A stretch of 64,000 nt of DNA from Alteromonas sp. IB21 (GCF_016405965.1 NZ_JAEFCD010000009.1:92094-156093); one strand, 5' to 3'; positions 49,572-59,429 are shown, numbered from the stretch's first letter. Numbers and translations are program-made. The notes: a model not told the origin generated them from the sequence alone.

Positions 49572-50006
49572 ATGAACAATAAGAAAATTGTCGGTGCAGT
49601 AGAACTGTGCGATTTACCTAAACTCGCGATTACCGATTTAAATGTGCGTGTGGACACAGGGGCGGCAACCTCTTCACTACATGTAGATAATATCGAAGAA
49701 TTTGAGCAAGACGGTGAGCTGTGGATTAAATTTGACATCCATCCCGATATCCATAATGTGGATCGCGTCGTGCGAAGAGAAGCGCGCGTAGAAGGTCAGA
49801 AACGAGTAAAAAGTTCAACCGCTACACGCGAGAGGCGATATGTGATAATTACGCCTATAATAATGGATGGTTATCAGTGGGATATTCAATTAACCCTTAC
49901 TGATCGGTCCGAAATGACTTATCTCATGTTGCTTGGACGTGAGGCGATGAGCGGGCAGTTTATCGTGGACCCTGAATATGATTTTCTACTTACCGGGAAA
50001 GATTAG
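49572..50006 (+). CDS. RimK-associated protease-like protein (DUF785, retropepsin fold)
   Basis: About 144 residues from the ATG at 49572; an ATG five codons earlier lacks a ribosome binding site. The aspartic-protease-like VRVDTGAATSSLH (Asp28) marks the DUF785 family, and MLLGREAM lies near the C-terminus. Annotated as an ATP-dependent zinc protease, the fold is retropepsin-like. In Pseudomonas a related protein, RimB, processes the glutamate tail added by RimK, and the gene order here fits that. Confidence 0.8.
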   Translation: MNNKKIVGAVELCDLPKLAITDLNVRVDTGAATSSLHVDNIEEFEQDGELWIKFDIHPDIHNVDRVVRREARVEGQKRVKSSTATRERRYVIITPIIMDGYQWDIQLTLTDRSEMTYLMLLGREAMSGQFIVDPEYDFLLTGKD

Positions 50007-50097
50007 TAGTCAAAAGCTCGGCTAAAGGCAGTCATAAGGCATCTTCCTATAAGGCGTGCGTTAATCGCATGAAATAAAACATATGGTAAGGGCAAAA

Positions 50098-51051
50098 ATG
50101 TTAGTCGCAGTGTTACTACTGATAAGCGTATTCTCATTTTCCAGTGCTTACGCAACAGAACCAGCATTTGTAAAAGAGAGTAAAGAGTTACCTCACACCC
50201 TGATCCGTTTACCCAATATTCATCCTGGAAGGGATAGCGTATACGCGTATGCCAAGGCACTGCTGACTGAAGCGCTTCTTGTGACAGAATCTCAATACGG
50301 TACCTTTGACATTATTGTTAGTGGCCAAGAGTCGGCGCAGGAGCGCCAATTGCGTAGCCTTGAACACAACCTTTTAGATGTGACGTGGAGCGTTACTTCA
50401 ATTGAGCGGGAACGACAGTTCCTCCCTATTCGCATACCAATAATGGCCGGTTTGTTTGGAAAGCGAGCGCTTCTTGTTAAAAAGGGAGATACGCGCCTTA
50501 AGGACGTCAAAACCCTTGAAGAACTCAAATCGTTTAGAGCAGTTCTAGGCTATGACTGGCCTGACACAAAAATCTTTCGCGCTAATGACCTGCCGGTTTT
50601 AGAAACCACCTATCGCGCTTCTTTTCGTATTGTCTCTGAGGGGTTTGCAGACATATTTCCGCGCAGTGTCATGGAAATTCAAGAAGAGCTCGAAGATAAA
50701 ACCCTCTCTCGCGGACTTGTTATTGATGACAACCTTATTATTTCTTATCCAAGCCCTATATTCTTCTTTGTGAGAAGCGATAATACCGCGTTGGCCAACC
50801 GTATTACTGAAGGCTTACTGATGATGTTTGAATCAGGAAGGTTTCAAGCACTTCTGCTCTCTCAGGATAACTTTCGACAAGGTGTGTCAATGTTAGAAGG
50901 CCGAACTGAAATTAAAATTCAAAACCCGCTGTTGAGTGAACCCAGTCGTATTGCTCTTGAAAAGTTTCTCCCTGAGTTTTCCGCGACCCAAACACTGCAG
51001 CAATTCAGCCCTAGTGAGCCGGTGGCTCCAGTTCAAGTTGAGAAGCTATAA
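50098..51051 (+). CDS. Lone periplasmic type-2 solute-binding protein
   Basis: About 317 residues from the ATG at 50098, which has AAGG 8 bases before it and begins a signal peptide ending at AYA/TEPA. The rest has the two-lobe layout of family 3 binding proteins, though no close family is recognised; a GLFGKRALLVKKGDTRLKDVKTLEEL segment is typical of the hinge region. No permease genes are near. The last 41 bases overlap the end of the convergent crbR-like gene, so the two transcripts would be complementary there. Confidence 0.7.
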   Translation: MLVAVLLLISVFSFSSAYATEPAFVKESKELPHTLIRLPNIHPGRDSVYAYAKALLTEALLVTESQYGTFDIIVSGQESAQERQLRSLEHNLLDVTWSVTSIERERQFLPIRIPIMAGLFGKRALLVKKGDTRLKDVKTLEELKSFRAVLGYDWPDTKIFRANDLPVLETTYRASFRIVSEGFADIFPRSVMEIQEELEDKTLSRGLVIDDNLIISYPSPIFFFVRSDNTALANRITEGLLMMFESGRFQALLLSQDNFRQGVSMLEGRTEIKIQNPLLSEPSRIALEKFLPEFSATQTLQQFSPSEPVAPVQVEKL

Positions 51052-51655
51052 GTACAGCCTGAGTTCGGTTGTTAATACCAAGCTTTTTGAAGATTGCGGT
51101 CACATGCGCTTTCACTGTCGCTTCCGCTATATCTAAATTGAAGCCTATCTGTTTATTTAACAATCCATCCCGCATGTAACATAAGACTTTGTATTGGGAA
51201 GGTGTTAGCGACGCTACTTTATCTGCAAGCTCAGAGAACGCTTCATCAACTTCATCAACATTTTCACTGAGATTATCAGGTACCCAGACATCGCCATCTA
51301 AAATTGCTTCCACGGCATTCGCAATATCCTGGGCACTTGCAGTTTTAGGAATAAAGCCAAGCGCCCCAACGCTGATAATTTTTGAAATAAGTGTGCTGTC
51401 TTCTGTACCTGAAACCACGGCAACAGGAAGTTCTGGGAAGAGCTTTCGAATGTGCAACAGACCAAACAAATCATTGCTCCCTGGCATATGCAAATCCAAT
51501 AGCAATAAGTCGATATCCTCTTTGCTGAGGATATCGACGGTAGTAGGTAAATCGCCAGCCTCCTTGAGGGTTAAGGCTGGCAGAGACAATGACAAAGCCC
51601 CTCTCAGTGCATCGCGATACAGCGGATGATCATCAGCGATCAGAAGAGTTATCAT
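51011..51655 (-). CDS. crbR: CrbR-like LuxR-family response regulator
   Basis: A 214-residue response regulator. Receiver: acidic pair in ADDHPLYRDAL, phospho-acceptor Asp54 in LLLLDLHMPG, Lys in FIPKTASAQD. LuxR-type HTH: LTPSQYKVLCYMRDG and ATVKAHVTAIFKKLGI. It starts 18 bases after acs, so acs and this gene form one operon. With the CrbS-like kinase at 43-46 kb it makes a likely pair that turns on acetate genes; the kinase-regulator match is inference from known CrbS/CrbR systems. Confidence 0.85.
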   Translation of the reverse strand: MITLLIADDHPLYRDALRGALSLSLPALTLKEAGDLPTTVDILSKEDIDLLLLDLHMPGSNDLFGLLHIRKLFPELPVAVVSGTEDSTLISKIISVGALGFIPKTASAQDIANAVEAILDGDVWVPDNLSENVDEVDEAFSELADKVASLTPSQYKVLCYMRDGLLNKQIGFNLDIAEATVKAHVTAIFKKLGINNRTQAVLIASQLELEPPAH

Positions 51656-51673
51656 TGTCTATGTCCTTAATGC

Positions 51674-53620
51674 TTACTTATTTAGACGTTCCTCTATCAG
51701 TGTATCAACAACCGACGGATCCGCCAATGTAGATGTGTCACCTAATTGCTCATGCTCATTGGCAGCAATCTTACGTAATATTCGACGCATGATTTTGCCA
51801 GAGCGGGTTTTAGGCAAACCATTAGACCACTGAATCATATCAGGGGTGGCGATAGGGCTTAACTCTTGACGTACCCAGGCTTTAAGCTCTTTAGTTAGCG
51901 CTTCGTCAGCCTCAACACCTTCATTAGGCGTGACGTAAACGTAAATCCCCTGCCCTTTGATATCATGAGGGTACCCGACTACTGCCGCTTCTGCGACTTT
52001 AGGATGGGCGACCAGCGCGCTTTCAATTTCGGCGGTACCTAGGCGATGCCCTGATACGTTCAGTACATCATCTACACGCCCTGTGATCCAATAGTAACCG
52101 TCTTCATCACAGCGCGCGCCGTCACCGGTAAAATAAACGCCTTTGTACGCACTAAAGTAAGTGTTTATAAAGCGCTGATGATCACCGTAAACGGTGCGAG
52201 CTTGGCTTGGCCAACTGTCTTTTATAACTAGATTGCCCTCTGCAGCACCTTCCAATTCATTGCCATCGGCATCGAATAAGGCAGGCTGAATACCAAAAAA
52301 TGGACGACTTGCTGACCCTGGTTTTAGCTCCGTAGCACCTGGAAGAGGTAAAATCATGTGCCCCCCCGTTTCGGTTTGCCACCAAGTATCAATGATAGGG
52401 CAGCGACCCTTACCGATAACACGGTGATACCACTCCCACGCTTCTGGATTAATTGGCTCACCGACGGTACCGAGTAAACGTAGGGATGACAAATCACACC
52501 CTTCTGCTGGCACATCACCATGAGCCATAAGCGCGCGAATTGCCGTTGGCGCGGTATAAAGGCTGTTTACTTTATATTTTTCAACTACCTGCGCAATACG
52601 TTTTACATCAGGATAGGTAGGTACGCCTTCAAAAAATACCTGAGATGCAGCGTTCACCATAGGTCCATACACCATATAGCTATGACCTGTGATCCAGCCC
52701 ACATCAGCCGTACACCAATAAACGTCATCGTCTTTGTAATCAAATGCGTATTTAAACGTCATTGCAGAATAAAGCAGGTAGCCACCGGTTGTATGAACAA
52801 CGCCTTTAGGTGTGCCCGTTGAGCCCGACGTATAAAGAATAAATAGCGGGTCCTCAGCGTTCATAACCTCAGGTTCACACTGACCTGACATATCCTCGAT
52901 AGCATCATGCCACCATACATCATGCTCTTCGTTCCAATCTACATCGCCACCCGTTAGCTTGTGAACTAAAACATGAGTAATCGATGGGCACGCGCCGTTC
53001 GATAGAGCTTTATCCACATTCGCTTTTAGTGGAATACTTCTGCCCGCACGACGACCTTCATCAGCGGTAATAACCACTTTAGCACTGCTGTCGTTAATGC
53101 GATCAGCAATCGCATTTGGTGAGAAACCACCAAATATAACCGAATGCACAGCGCCGATTCGGGCACACGCTAGCATAGCGTACGCCGCCTCTGGCACCAT
53201 CGGCATGTAAATAGCGACACGATCACCCTTTTCAACACCCATTCCTTTAAGCGCGTTAGCTAATTTACACACTTCATAATGCACTTGTTGATAAGTGATA
53301 TCTTGACTATCTTCTGGAGAGTCGCCTTCCCAATGGAAGGCAACTTTAGTGGCGTTGTTAGCCAAGTGGCGGTCGATACAGTTGTAACTAGCGTTTAGTT
53401 CACCGTCTTCGAACCACTTAATTGAGACATCATTTTCACCGAAAAACGTGTTTTTGATCTTCGTAGGTTTTTGATACCACTCAAGAATAGACGAATGTTC
53501 TGCCCAAAACGCTTCTGGTGCTTCTACTGACTGCTTATACATCGCGTCATATTGCGATGCATTGAGGTGGGTAGACTGAAGAATGTTCTCAGGTACAGGA
53601 TAAGTCTTGCTGGCGCTCAT
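51674..53620 (-). CDS. acs: Acetyl-CoA synthetase
   Basis: A 648-residue AMP-forming enzyme making acetyl-CoA from acetate and ATP. The ATG at 53620 is preceded by GGAGG at a good distance; a start seven codons earlier is less likely. Motifs: [18 protein letters not shown] for the adenylate, [25 protein letters not shown] and the C-terminal [11 protein letters not shown], whose Lys is the site of regulatory acetylation in the family. It leads an operon with the CrbR-like regulator and has repeated motifs upstream. Confidence 0.97.
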   Translation of the reverse strand: MSASKTYPVPENILQSTHLNASQYDAMYKQSVEAPEAFWAEHSSILEWYQKPTKIKNTFFGENDVSIKWFEDGELNASYNCIDRHLANNATKVAFHWEGDSPEDSQDITYQQVHYEVCKLANALKGMGVEKGDRVAIYMPMVPEAAYAMLACARIGAVHSVIFGGFSPNAIADRINDSSAKVVITADEGRRAGRSIPLKANVDKALSNGACPSITHVLVHKLTGGDVDWNEEHDVWWHDAIEDMSGQCEPEVMNAEDPLFILYTSGSTGTPKGVVHTTGGYLLYSAMTFKYAFDYKDDDVYWCTADVGWITGHSYMVYGPMVNAASQVFFEGVPTYPDVKRIAQVVEKYKVNSLYTAPTAIRALMAHGDVPAEGCDLSSLRLLGTVGEPINPEAWEWYHRVIGKGRCPIIDTWWQTETGGHMILPLPGATELKPGSASRPFFGIQPALFDADGNELEGAAEGNLVIKDSWPSQARTVYGDHQRFINTYFSAYKGVYFTGDGARCDEDGYYWITGRVDDVLNVSGHRLGTAEIESALVAHPKVAEAAVVGYPHDIKGQGIYVYVTPNEGVEADEALTKELKAWVRQELSPIATPDMIQWSNGLPKTRSGKIMRRILRKIAANEHEQLGDTSTLADPSVVDTLIEERLNK

Positions 53621-53700
53621 AAGGATTGCCTCCAATATCAATAATGTAAAATTCTTGTTGTATGATGAAACACTCTAGCCATTCAAGCACAAAGCAAAAT

Positions 53701-53716
53701 GAGACTTTGGTCTTAG
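53701..53716. promoter_or_regulatory. CrbR-type site candidate upstream of acs, copy 1
   Basis: GAGACTTTGGTCTTAG, with CAAAAT before it, differs at only three positions from the site at 43087 upstream of the symporter genes. It is 81 bases before the acs start. Confidence 0.68.
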
Positions 53717-53764
53717 CAGCACCCTACTTAGGTGCTAGACGTCAGGTATTACGAAAAAGTATTA

Positions 53765-53795
53765 CGACTATGGTCTTATGCGACCATAGGCGTAT
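53765..53795. promoter_or_regulatory. CrbR-type site candidates between acs and the porin, inverted pair
   Basis: CGACTATGGTC (53765-53775) and GACCATAGGCG (53782-53792) form an inverted repeat with 10 of 11 matches around a 6-base spacer. Both carry the same core as the other sites. The pair lies 82 bases before the porin start and 145 before acs. Confidence 0.65.
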
Positions 53796-53876
53796 TTAAT
53801 TTTTAGATAATACGTACACAATCAGTAATGTTAACGTTGAATTTACATTTATTTAACCACTTTTGGAACAGACACG

Positions 53877-55040
53877 ATGAAAGCTAAAATAAAAAATACG
53901 GCTACGGCGGTAGCGCTGTGCCTGGCAGCATCTAGCGGTGCTGCACAAGCAGCAACGATCGGCGATACAAGTGTGAAATTCACAGGCTATGTGAAAGTTG
54001 ACGCAATGGTCAGTGACTACTCAGACGGCACTATTGCATCGGGTAGCGTTGGCCGAGACTTTTACATTCCTTCACTAACCCCTGTTGGTGGCGTTGACGA
54101 AGATCCACAGTTTGATGCGCATATTCGAACTTCACGATTCCGCTTTGCAACGTCTACGCCGACAGCAGAAGGCGATACAATAAACGGTGTATTCGAACTT
54201 GACTTCGTTGTTACCAGCGGCGGTGATGAGCGTATTAGTAACTCTTACGTACCACGTGTTCGTCACGCCTATATAACGTACAAAAACTGGTTGGTAGGCC
54301 AAACCTGGACCACGTTTATGGATGTAGGTGCACTCCCAGAATCACTCGACTTTATTGGTACGACCGACGGCATAACGTTTGGTCGCCAAGTCATGTTGAG
54401 ATATACCAACGGCGGCCTTCAAATTGCACTAGAAAACCCGGAATCAACCATAACGCCTTTTGGTGGCGGCGGCCGTATCACCAGTGACGACAACACCATG
54501 CCTGATTTAATCGCAGCATATACGTCAAAACAAGACTGGGGTTATGTAAAGGTAGCGGGGTTAGTGAGACAGCTTTCTTATGACAATGCCGCGGGCATTG
54601 ATGCTGACGAAACCAGCTTTGGTGTGTCAGTAACAGGTAAATACAACCTGTCAAACGGCGATGATATCCGTTTCACATTTAATACGGGTAGCGGTCTTGG
54701 CCGATATTCTGCTCTTAATGCGGTAAATGGCGCAGTTCTTAACGAAAGCGGTGACCTCGAAGCTATTGATTCAACAGGCTACGGCATTGCATATCGCCAC
54801 AAGTGGAGCGATAAGGCGCGCAGTAGCATTATGTTCTCGGCCTTTGAAGCTGACAATGATGTATCGCTAACTGGCTTGGCTACAACCGAAAGCACATACA
54901 GCACACGTGTGAACTACCTATATTCGCCAACTAAGGCATTAACGGTAGGTGCCGAATACGCTTTCGCAAAACGAGAAGTTGAATCAGGCCTTGAAGGCGA
55001 CATGAACCGCTTCCAAGTCTCAGCGAAATACGCGTTCTAA
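53877..55040 (+). CDS. Outer-membrane porin, DcaP-like
   Basis: A 387-residue protein with a signal peptide ending at AQA/ATIGD (about 26). The mature part opens with VKFTGYVKVDAM, alternates polar and non-polar residues as beta-barrel strands do, and ends in the aromatic AKYAF needed for outer-membrane insertion. The DcaP-like family takes up small anions such as dicarboxylates; the divergent acs and shared regulatory region suggest uptake of organic acids. An excellent terminator follows. Confidence 0.85.
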   Translation: MKAKIKNTATAVALCLAASSGAAQAATIGDTSVKFTGYVKVDAMVSDYSDGTIASGSVGRDFYIPSLTPVGGVDEDPQFDAHIRTSRFRFATSTPTAEGDTINGVFELDFVVTSGGDERISNSYVPRVRHAYITYKNWLVGQTWTTFMDVGALPESLDFIGTTDGITFGRQVMLRYTNGGLQIALENPESTITPFGGGGRITSDDNTMPDLIAAYTSKQDWGYVKVAGLVRQLSYDNAAGIDADETSFGVSVTGKYNLSNGDDIRFTFNTGSGLGRYSALNAVNGAVLNESGDLEAIDSTGYGIAYRHKWSDKARSSIMFSAFEADNDVSLTGLATTESTYSTRVNYLYSPTKALTVGAEYAFAKREVESGLEGDMNRFQVSAKYAF

Positions 55041-55062
55041 GAAAATATACGACGTGATAAAT

Positions 55063-55097
55063 AACCGGCGCTTCTTGAATAAGAAGCGCCGGTTTTC
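55063..55097 (+). terminator. Intrinsic terminator of the porin gene
   Basis: AACCGGCGCTTCTT and AAGAAGCGCCGGTT form a perfect 14-bp stem with a GAAT loop, then TTC. The T-run is short but the stem is very strong. Confidence 0.82.
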
Positions 55098-55163
55098 TAT
55101 ATCTGATAAGTGAAAAGCTACGCCTACCTACACACAAAACCCGCTTTTTTAGCGCTAGAAATA

Positions 55164-56312
55164 CTAAATTGTAGTGAAGATAATACCCAACGGAACGACA
55201 AAGAAGAGCCCACCGACATAGGCTGCGCCATACACTTTCCTCTCCGCTGCCAAAACGGATAGCTGATACGACAAGTTAATGGGAATATTTCGCAGCACAG
55301 GAATACCGTAAATGAGCGTTACGCCGAGTACATTATAAATAAGATGTACCAGCGCAATTTGCAGAGCGAACCCACTATTTACACCCACTACCCCTAGAGC
55401 AGCAATTAACGCTGTGATACAGGTTCCGATGTTAGCCCCAAGGGTAAAAGGGTATATCTCACGTGCTTTCAAAACGCCAGCACCAACCAAAGGCACCATC
55501 AGCGACGTTGTGGTAGATGATGACTGCACCAGAACCGTCATTAAAGCGCCAGATGTAATTCCAGATATGGGGCCTTGCCCAATGCTTTTATGTAATAAGT
55601 CCTTAGCTTTGCCTACCATAAGCGATTTCATGATCTTCCCCATGTAGGTGATTGAAACCATGATAAGTGCAATGCCCAGAAGGATTTTAACGATCCCCGG
55701 ATAAACCGATGGCAAAAACTGAAGCGAGTGAGACACTAAGTCTGTCACAGGTTGTGTAGCCGCTTTGATAGGATTAAACCCACTTACCCCTAACGCCTCT
55801 CCCGTATGAATAAGCGCTACAATTTGACCACTTAGATACTCTAGAATGCCAAACGCCATCTCAAGCGGTAGAAATATGAGCACCGATAACACATTGAAAA
55901 AGTCGTGGATGGTAGCGGCATTAAAAGCCCGCTGAAACTCTTCTTTTTTTGCAACGTGCCCAAGGCTTACCAGTGTATTCGTGATACTGGTTCCAATATT
56001 GGCGCCCATCATCATGGGCACGGCAATGGTAATAGGTAGCCCACCAGCAACCATTCCAACAATAATCGAGGTAACCGTGCTTGAAGACTGAATTAAAGCG
56101 GTAGAGACCATGCCGATAATCAACCCCATGATAGGGTTAGAAGCAAAGTTGAAGAGCTCTCGCGCTTGCTCGCCCGCCGCATATTTGAAACCGCTGCCAA
56201 TCATACTGACGGCCAGTAGCATGACATAAACAAGTAAAATAAGAAGAAGCCATCGTTGCCAGTTGTTGTTTTTCTCTACGGTACTGGCTGAAATTATCTG
56301 TGGGTCAATCAT
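55164..56312 (-). CDS. Na/Pi cotransporter family protein
   Basis: A 382-residue membrane protein with the two inverted QSSS repeats of the SLC34/NptA family: LIQSSSTVTS near residue 74 and LVQSSSTTTS near 262, each in a re-entrant loop. About eight helices in total. The family brings in phosphate with sodium. A C-terminal PhoU domain, found in some homologues, is absent. The gene converges on the porin and shares its terminator region. Confidence 0.87.
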   Translation of the reverse strand: MIDPQIISASTVEKNNNWQRWLLLILLVYVMLLAVSMIGSGFKYAAGEQARELFNFASNPIMGLIIGMVSTALIQSSSTVTSIIVGMVAGGLPITIAVPMMMGANIGTSITNTLVSLGHVAKKEEFQRAFNAATIHDFFNVLSVLIFLPLEMAFGILEYLSGQIVALIHTGEALGVSGFNPIKAATQPVTDLVSHSLQFLPSVYPGIVKILLGIALIMVSITYMGKIMKSLMVGKAKDLLHKSIGQGPISGITSGALMTVLVQSSSTTTSLMVPLVGAGVLKAREIYPFTLGANIGTCITALIAALGVVGVNSGFALQIALVHLIYNVLGVTLIYGIPVLRNIPINLSYQLSVLAAERKVYGAAYVGGLFFVVPLGIIFTTI

Positions 56313-56507
56313 TTAATAATGGGTACGAGTTATAACAGAAAGCCCCATAGTATTACGACCGTGTGACACAAAAATGACGGGAAACGCCCGCCACTTTTGC
56401 GAAAAGATTTGCTTAAAAGATTCGAGCTCCTTGACTTGCACTACGACAGTTTGTAGCGGTCTTGAACCACCTAGACAACAAAAATGAAGACCGAACCTTA
56501 TACGGGC

Positions 56508-57560
56508 CTAAAAGCCCAGAGGATATTGGCGCAGTACGTCGTGAATATCCTTCAACGTCTCTTGAGACAAATCTATATCAAACGCTTCAATATTTTCTTT
56601 CAACTGAGGCATTGTCGTTGCCCCTATGATAGTAGAAGTGACACCGGGTACCTGTTTACACCAGGCCAAAGCAAGTTGAGAGGGCGTCACGCCGGCTTTT
56701 TCAGCAATTTTAATGTATTTGGCAGTGGCAGCTTGCGCAGGCGGTTTGTCTCTGAATAATCCCATACGCTGAGCTAATGTCCATCGGCTCCCTTCCGGGC
56801 GCGCACCGTTTTGATATTTACCACTTAGCATACCCGTGGCCAGTGGCGACCATGGTAAGTAGGCTATATTTTCAAGCTCGCACATTTCAATGAGATACGG
56901 CCAATCTTTCGCGTGAAGTAGGCTGAACTCGTTTTGAATAGAGACAGGCAAAGGCATGTCAAGCTCTTTGCAGAGCATAAGAAAAGCGTGAACTCCCCAA
57001 GGCGTATCATCCGACAGCCCCCAGTGCCTAATTTTTCCTTCATCAAGGGCGCGTTTGATCCCCATTAGGATATCTCGCATACCGTCGAGTTCTTTCTCAC
57101 GATCGGTTTTTGTTGGATTTGCGCCATCAGGCCAATGTTTACCGAAGTGAGGGGTAACCCTGTTAGGCCAGTGAAGTTGATAAACGTCTATATAATCTGT
57201 ATTCAAACGTTCCAACGAGTACGTTAACGCGTTGGCAATCGCACCAGAAGTAATTGGCCCCGCATTGCGAATGTATTTAAGCCCACTGCCAGCGATTTTG
57301 GTCATCAGTATGATGTCTTTACGCTTAGACGCGTTGCGTGATAGCCAATTTCCAATAACACGCTCTGTGTCTCCATAGGTATCAACGTTTGGCGGTACTG
57401 GATACATTTCTGCGGTATCAATGAAATTTACGCCTTTGTCTAGCGCAAAGGCCAACTGCTCGTCAGCGTCTTGCTGAGTATTTTGAATGCCCCAAGTCAT
57501 AGTGCCTAAACATATGTCTGACACTTGTAAATCGCTCGTTCCCAAACGGTTAAACTTCAT
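56508..57560 (-). CDS. tas: Aldo/keto reductase, Tas type
   Basis: A 350-residue TIM-barrel reductase. It resembles E. coli Tas: LGTMTWGIQNTQQDA near the start and FIDTAEMYPVPPN, where Asp and Tyr are catalytic. Lys in ILMTKIAG and His in YQLHWPN complete the tetrad. NADPH-dependent carbonyl reduction is the family activity; the natural substrate is not known. Stands alone. Confidence 0.9.
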   Translation of the reverse strand: MKFNRLGTSDLQVSDICLGTMTWGIQNTQQDADEQLAFALDKGVNFIDTAEMYPVPPNVDTYGDTERVIGNWLSRNASKRKDIILMTKIAGSGLKYIRNAGPITSGAIANALTYSLERLNTDYIDVYQLHWPNRVTPHFGKHWPDGANPTKTDREKELDGMRDILMGIKRALDEGKIRHWGLSDDTPWGVHAFLMLCKELDMPLPVSIQNEFSLLHAKDWPYLIEMCELENIAYLPWSPLATGMLSGKYQNGARPEGSRWTLAQRMGLFRDKPPAQAATAKYIKIAEKAGVTPSQLALAWCKQVPGVTSTIIGATTMPQLKENIEAFDIDLSQETLKDIHDVLRQYPLGF

Positions 57561-57626
57561 TTTACTTATACCTTATTAATGCAATAGCGAGCTGATCGCT
57601 TGGTGCAAAAAAGTCACCACTAGGTG

Positions 57627-58681
57627 CTATGATGCTTTTTTATTGGCCAACTCGGCTTCAACACTGGCTAATCGCGCCTCAATATTTCGTTTAGACTCGA
57701 CCATCTCGTTTGCCAGTTCAGCAAGTGATTTTAATTCTGCAAACCCTAACTTTCTGGTATCAATTTATTGATACTGACGCCTGCAGCGATAAAAGAAAGT
57801 AAGAACGTTAACAAAAGCCTGATAAAAAGTCGCAAAACTCTTGATTAAAACCAGAATTAATACGACAGATGTGAGCGCGGTAATGCCTAATCTATATATA
57901 CGCACTTGAGGTTCGTGTTGTTCAATAAGAGGTTGAAGTGCGCTATCAACACTTTTCAGTTGGTTTTCAACCTTATGCGCGCTTTGTCTAAACTCACCCC
58001 GTAGTCCATCGTTATGAGTTAAACCGAACGTTATGTAGTTGTTCACTAACGCCGAGAGCGCAGACTGATATCGTTGAAGCGTCACATTCAGATTTTGCTC
58101 ACCTTCGAACATCGCCACTAAGCGGGCGCTGAGCTCTTCAATTTCTCGGGCATAAACCTTTCTTGCGTTATTTGAAAGTTGCGTGTTGCAAGCTGCAAAT
58201 CACCAAATAGCTCACGTGTTGCTGAACTATTGACTTCAGTCTCAGTTAATTGATTCTCTAGGCTAGTGATTTCGCTGCGGATGCCACTATTTAACGTTAA
58301 CCCGACCTCTCGCTGTAGTGCCACAACCGCCTGAAACTTTTCTCTGTAGGTTTCTATCGAATCAGACAAACTCTCCACATCTGTAATTGGTAGCTGATAC
58401 TGACTGAACATAGGCACCAAACTATCTAGCCGAGTATTGAACGAAACGGCTTGCTCAGAAAATTTTATAAAATAGGCTTCGTCTAACCTTAGCAGAAGGT
58501 CTTTTTCATGCCTGCGCATTTGAAGTAGGTCTTGTCCCATACGCAAAAGTGCGTCTCGCTGCTGATTAAGACTTATGAGACGCTGTGTAAAATAATGCTG
58601 ACTGGCCACCAGTATCCCCATGCCGATAACACAGATTAACGTCATCAATACTAATCGAGATTTTATTGAATCGAACTTCAT
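57627..58681 (-). pseudogene. Broken sensory-receptor gene (frameshift and in-frame stop)
   Basis: The first frame (58681 to 58119) has a membrane helix (about 10-26) and a helical periplasmic part with MRRHEKDLLLR, as in chemoreceptor-type sensors. The natural reading then moves to the next frame near 58180-58200, where QLSNNARKVYAREIEELSAR continues the helix into a second membrane helix (LGITALTSVVLILVLI). That frame meets TAA at 57765-57767 but goes on in frame as IDTRKLGFAELKSLAELANE and a coiled coil to a stop at 57627. So there is one frameshift and one nonsense change (CAA to TAA would restore it). No output domain is left. A clean AAGGA site precedes the ATG. Short active fragments cannot be excluded. 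Confidence 0.7.
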
Positions 58682-58971
58682 GGAGAAATCCTTCTAAAAG
58701 GATAGAAAATGCAAATTTTAGTAAAAACTAAACCCCACACTTGCTATACAAATAGCACGTTTAATATAGGCACAAAAAATGACGGTTTTAATTAAACCTT
58801 CGTAGAAAACTAATACTCGTTTCCATAACCTTGTTGTTTGCAATTATAAACACCACCGATAAGTGCGCGATTCTGGCGAGTTAGCGCACCTATGATTTAC
58901 GTCTAGGTAAGCATGCTAGCAGCAACGCTGCCTAATACGGATTGAGCTAAGGTTAACTCTCTTTTAAGATC
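58682..58971. other. Intergenic region upstream of the broken receptor gene (no gene seen)
   Basis: About 290 AT-rich bases. It contains the AAGGA site of the broken gene and should hold its promoter. No other coding frame, repeat or hairpin of note is visible. Confidence 0.4.
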
Positions 58972-59148
58972 TCATAGCTGCACGCCCACATGAAGGTTGG
59001 AAAGAGATTTAGGGGCTTTTACTTCTACACATACTTGATCGCCATAATAATTGTCAGCGTAATTACACTGTATCTTTAATGGTTGATTTGGGGTGGAAGC
59101 TACACGTTGGCTGTTCGTCGTTGTTAGTTTATGTAGTAATGCGTTCAT
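58972..59148 (-). CDS. Small protein of 58 residues, unknown function
   Basis: An ATG with AAGGAG 6 bases upstream opens a 58-residue frame ending in TGA. The product starts MNALLHKLTT, is mostly polar, has two cysteines (28 and 40) in CNYADNYYGDQVC and ends HVGVQL. There is no signal peptide or membrane helix and I recognise no family. The strong ribosome binding site and the balanced composition favour a real gene. It stands alone, 281 bases after the PhoX gene's stop codon. Confidence 0.55.
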   Translation of the reverse strand: MNALLHKLTTTNSQRVASTPNQPLKIQCNYADNYYGDQVCVEVKAPKSLSNLHVGVQL

Positions 59149-59429
59149 TTCGCTCTCCTTGTTAAGTTGAGAGCATTATCATTAATTGAACAAAACTATT
59201 AAAACGAGTTAAAACGATTCATATGATTAACTTATTAGATTATAAAGAATCACCTTAATCGGAAAAAGATGTGAAAGTAGCGTAGAGAATGCCAATAGAA
59301 AGTGCAGGGCCTTAGCGGAGTAATGGATTAACGGGTTAATTTGGCTAGAGCGCTAGGTACACGAATTCGAAAGTAACTGCGCCACTTTTAGATAAGGAGA
59401 ATGCGTGGCGCCGCTGTAGGAGATACAAG
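59149..59429. other. Intergenic region between the small gene and the PhoX-type gene (no gene seen)
   Basis: About 280 AT-rich bases. It should hold the promoter of the small gene on the minus strand. No hairpin with a T-run or palindrome stands out. Confidence 0.4.
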
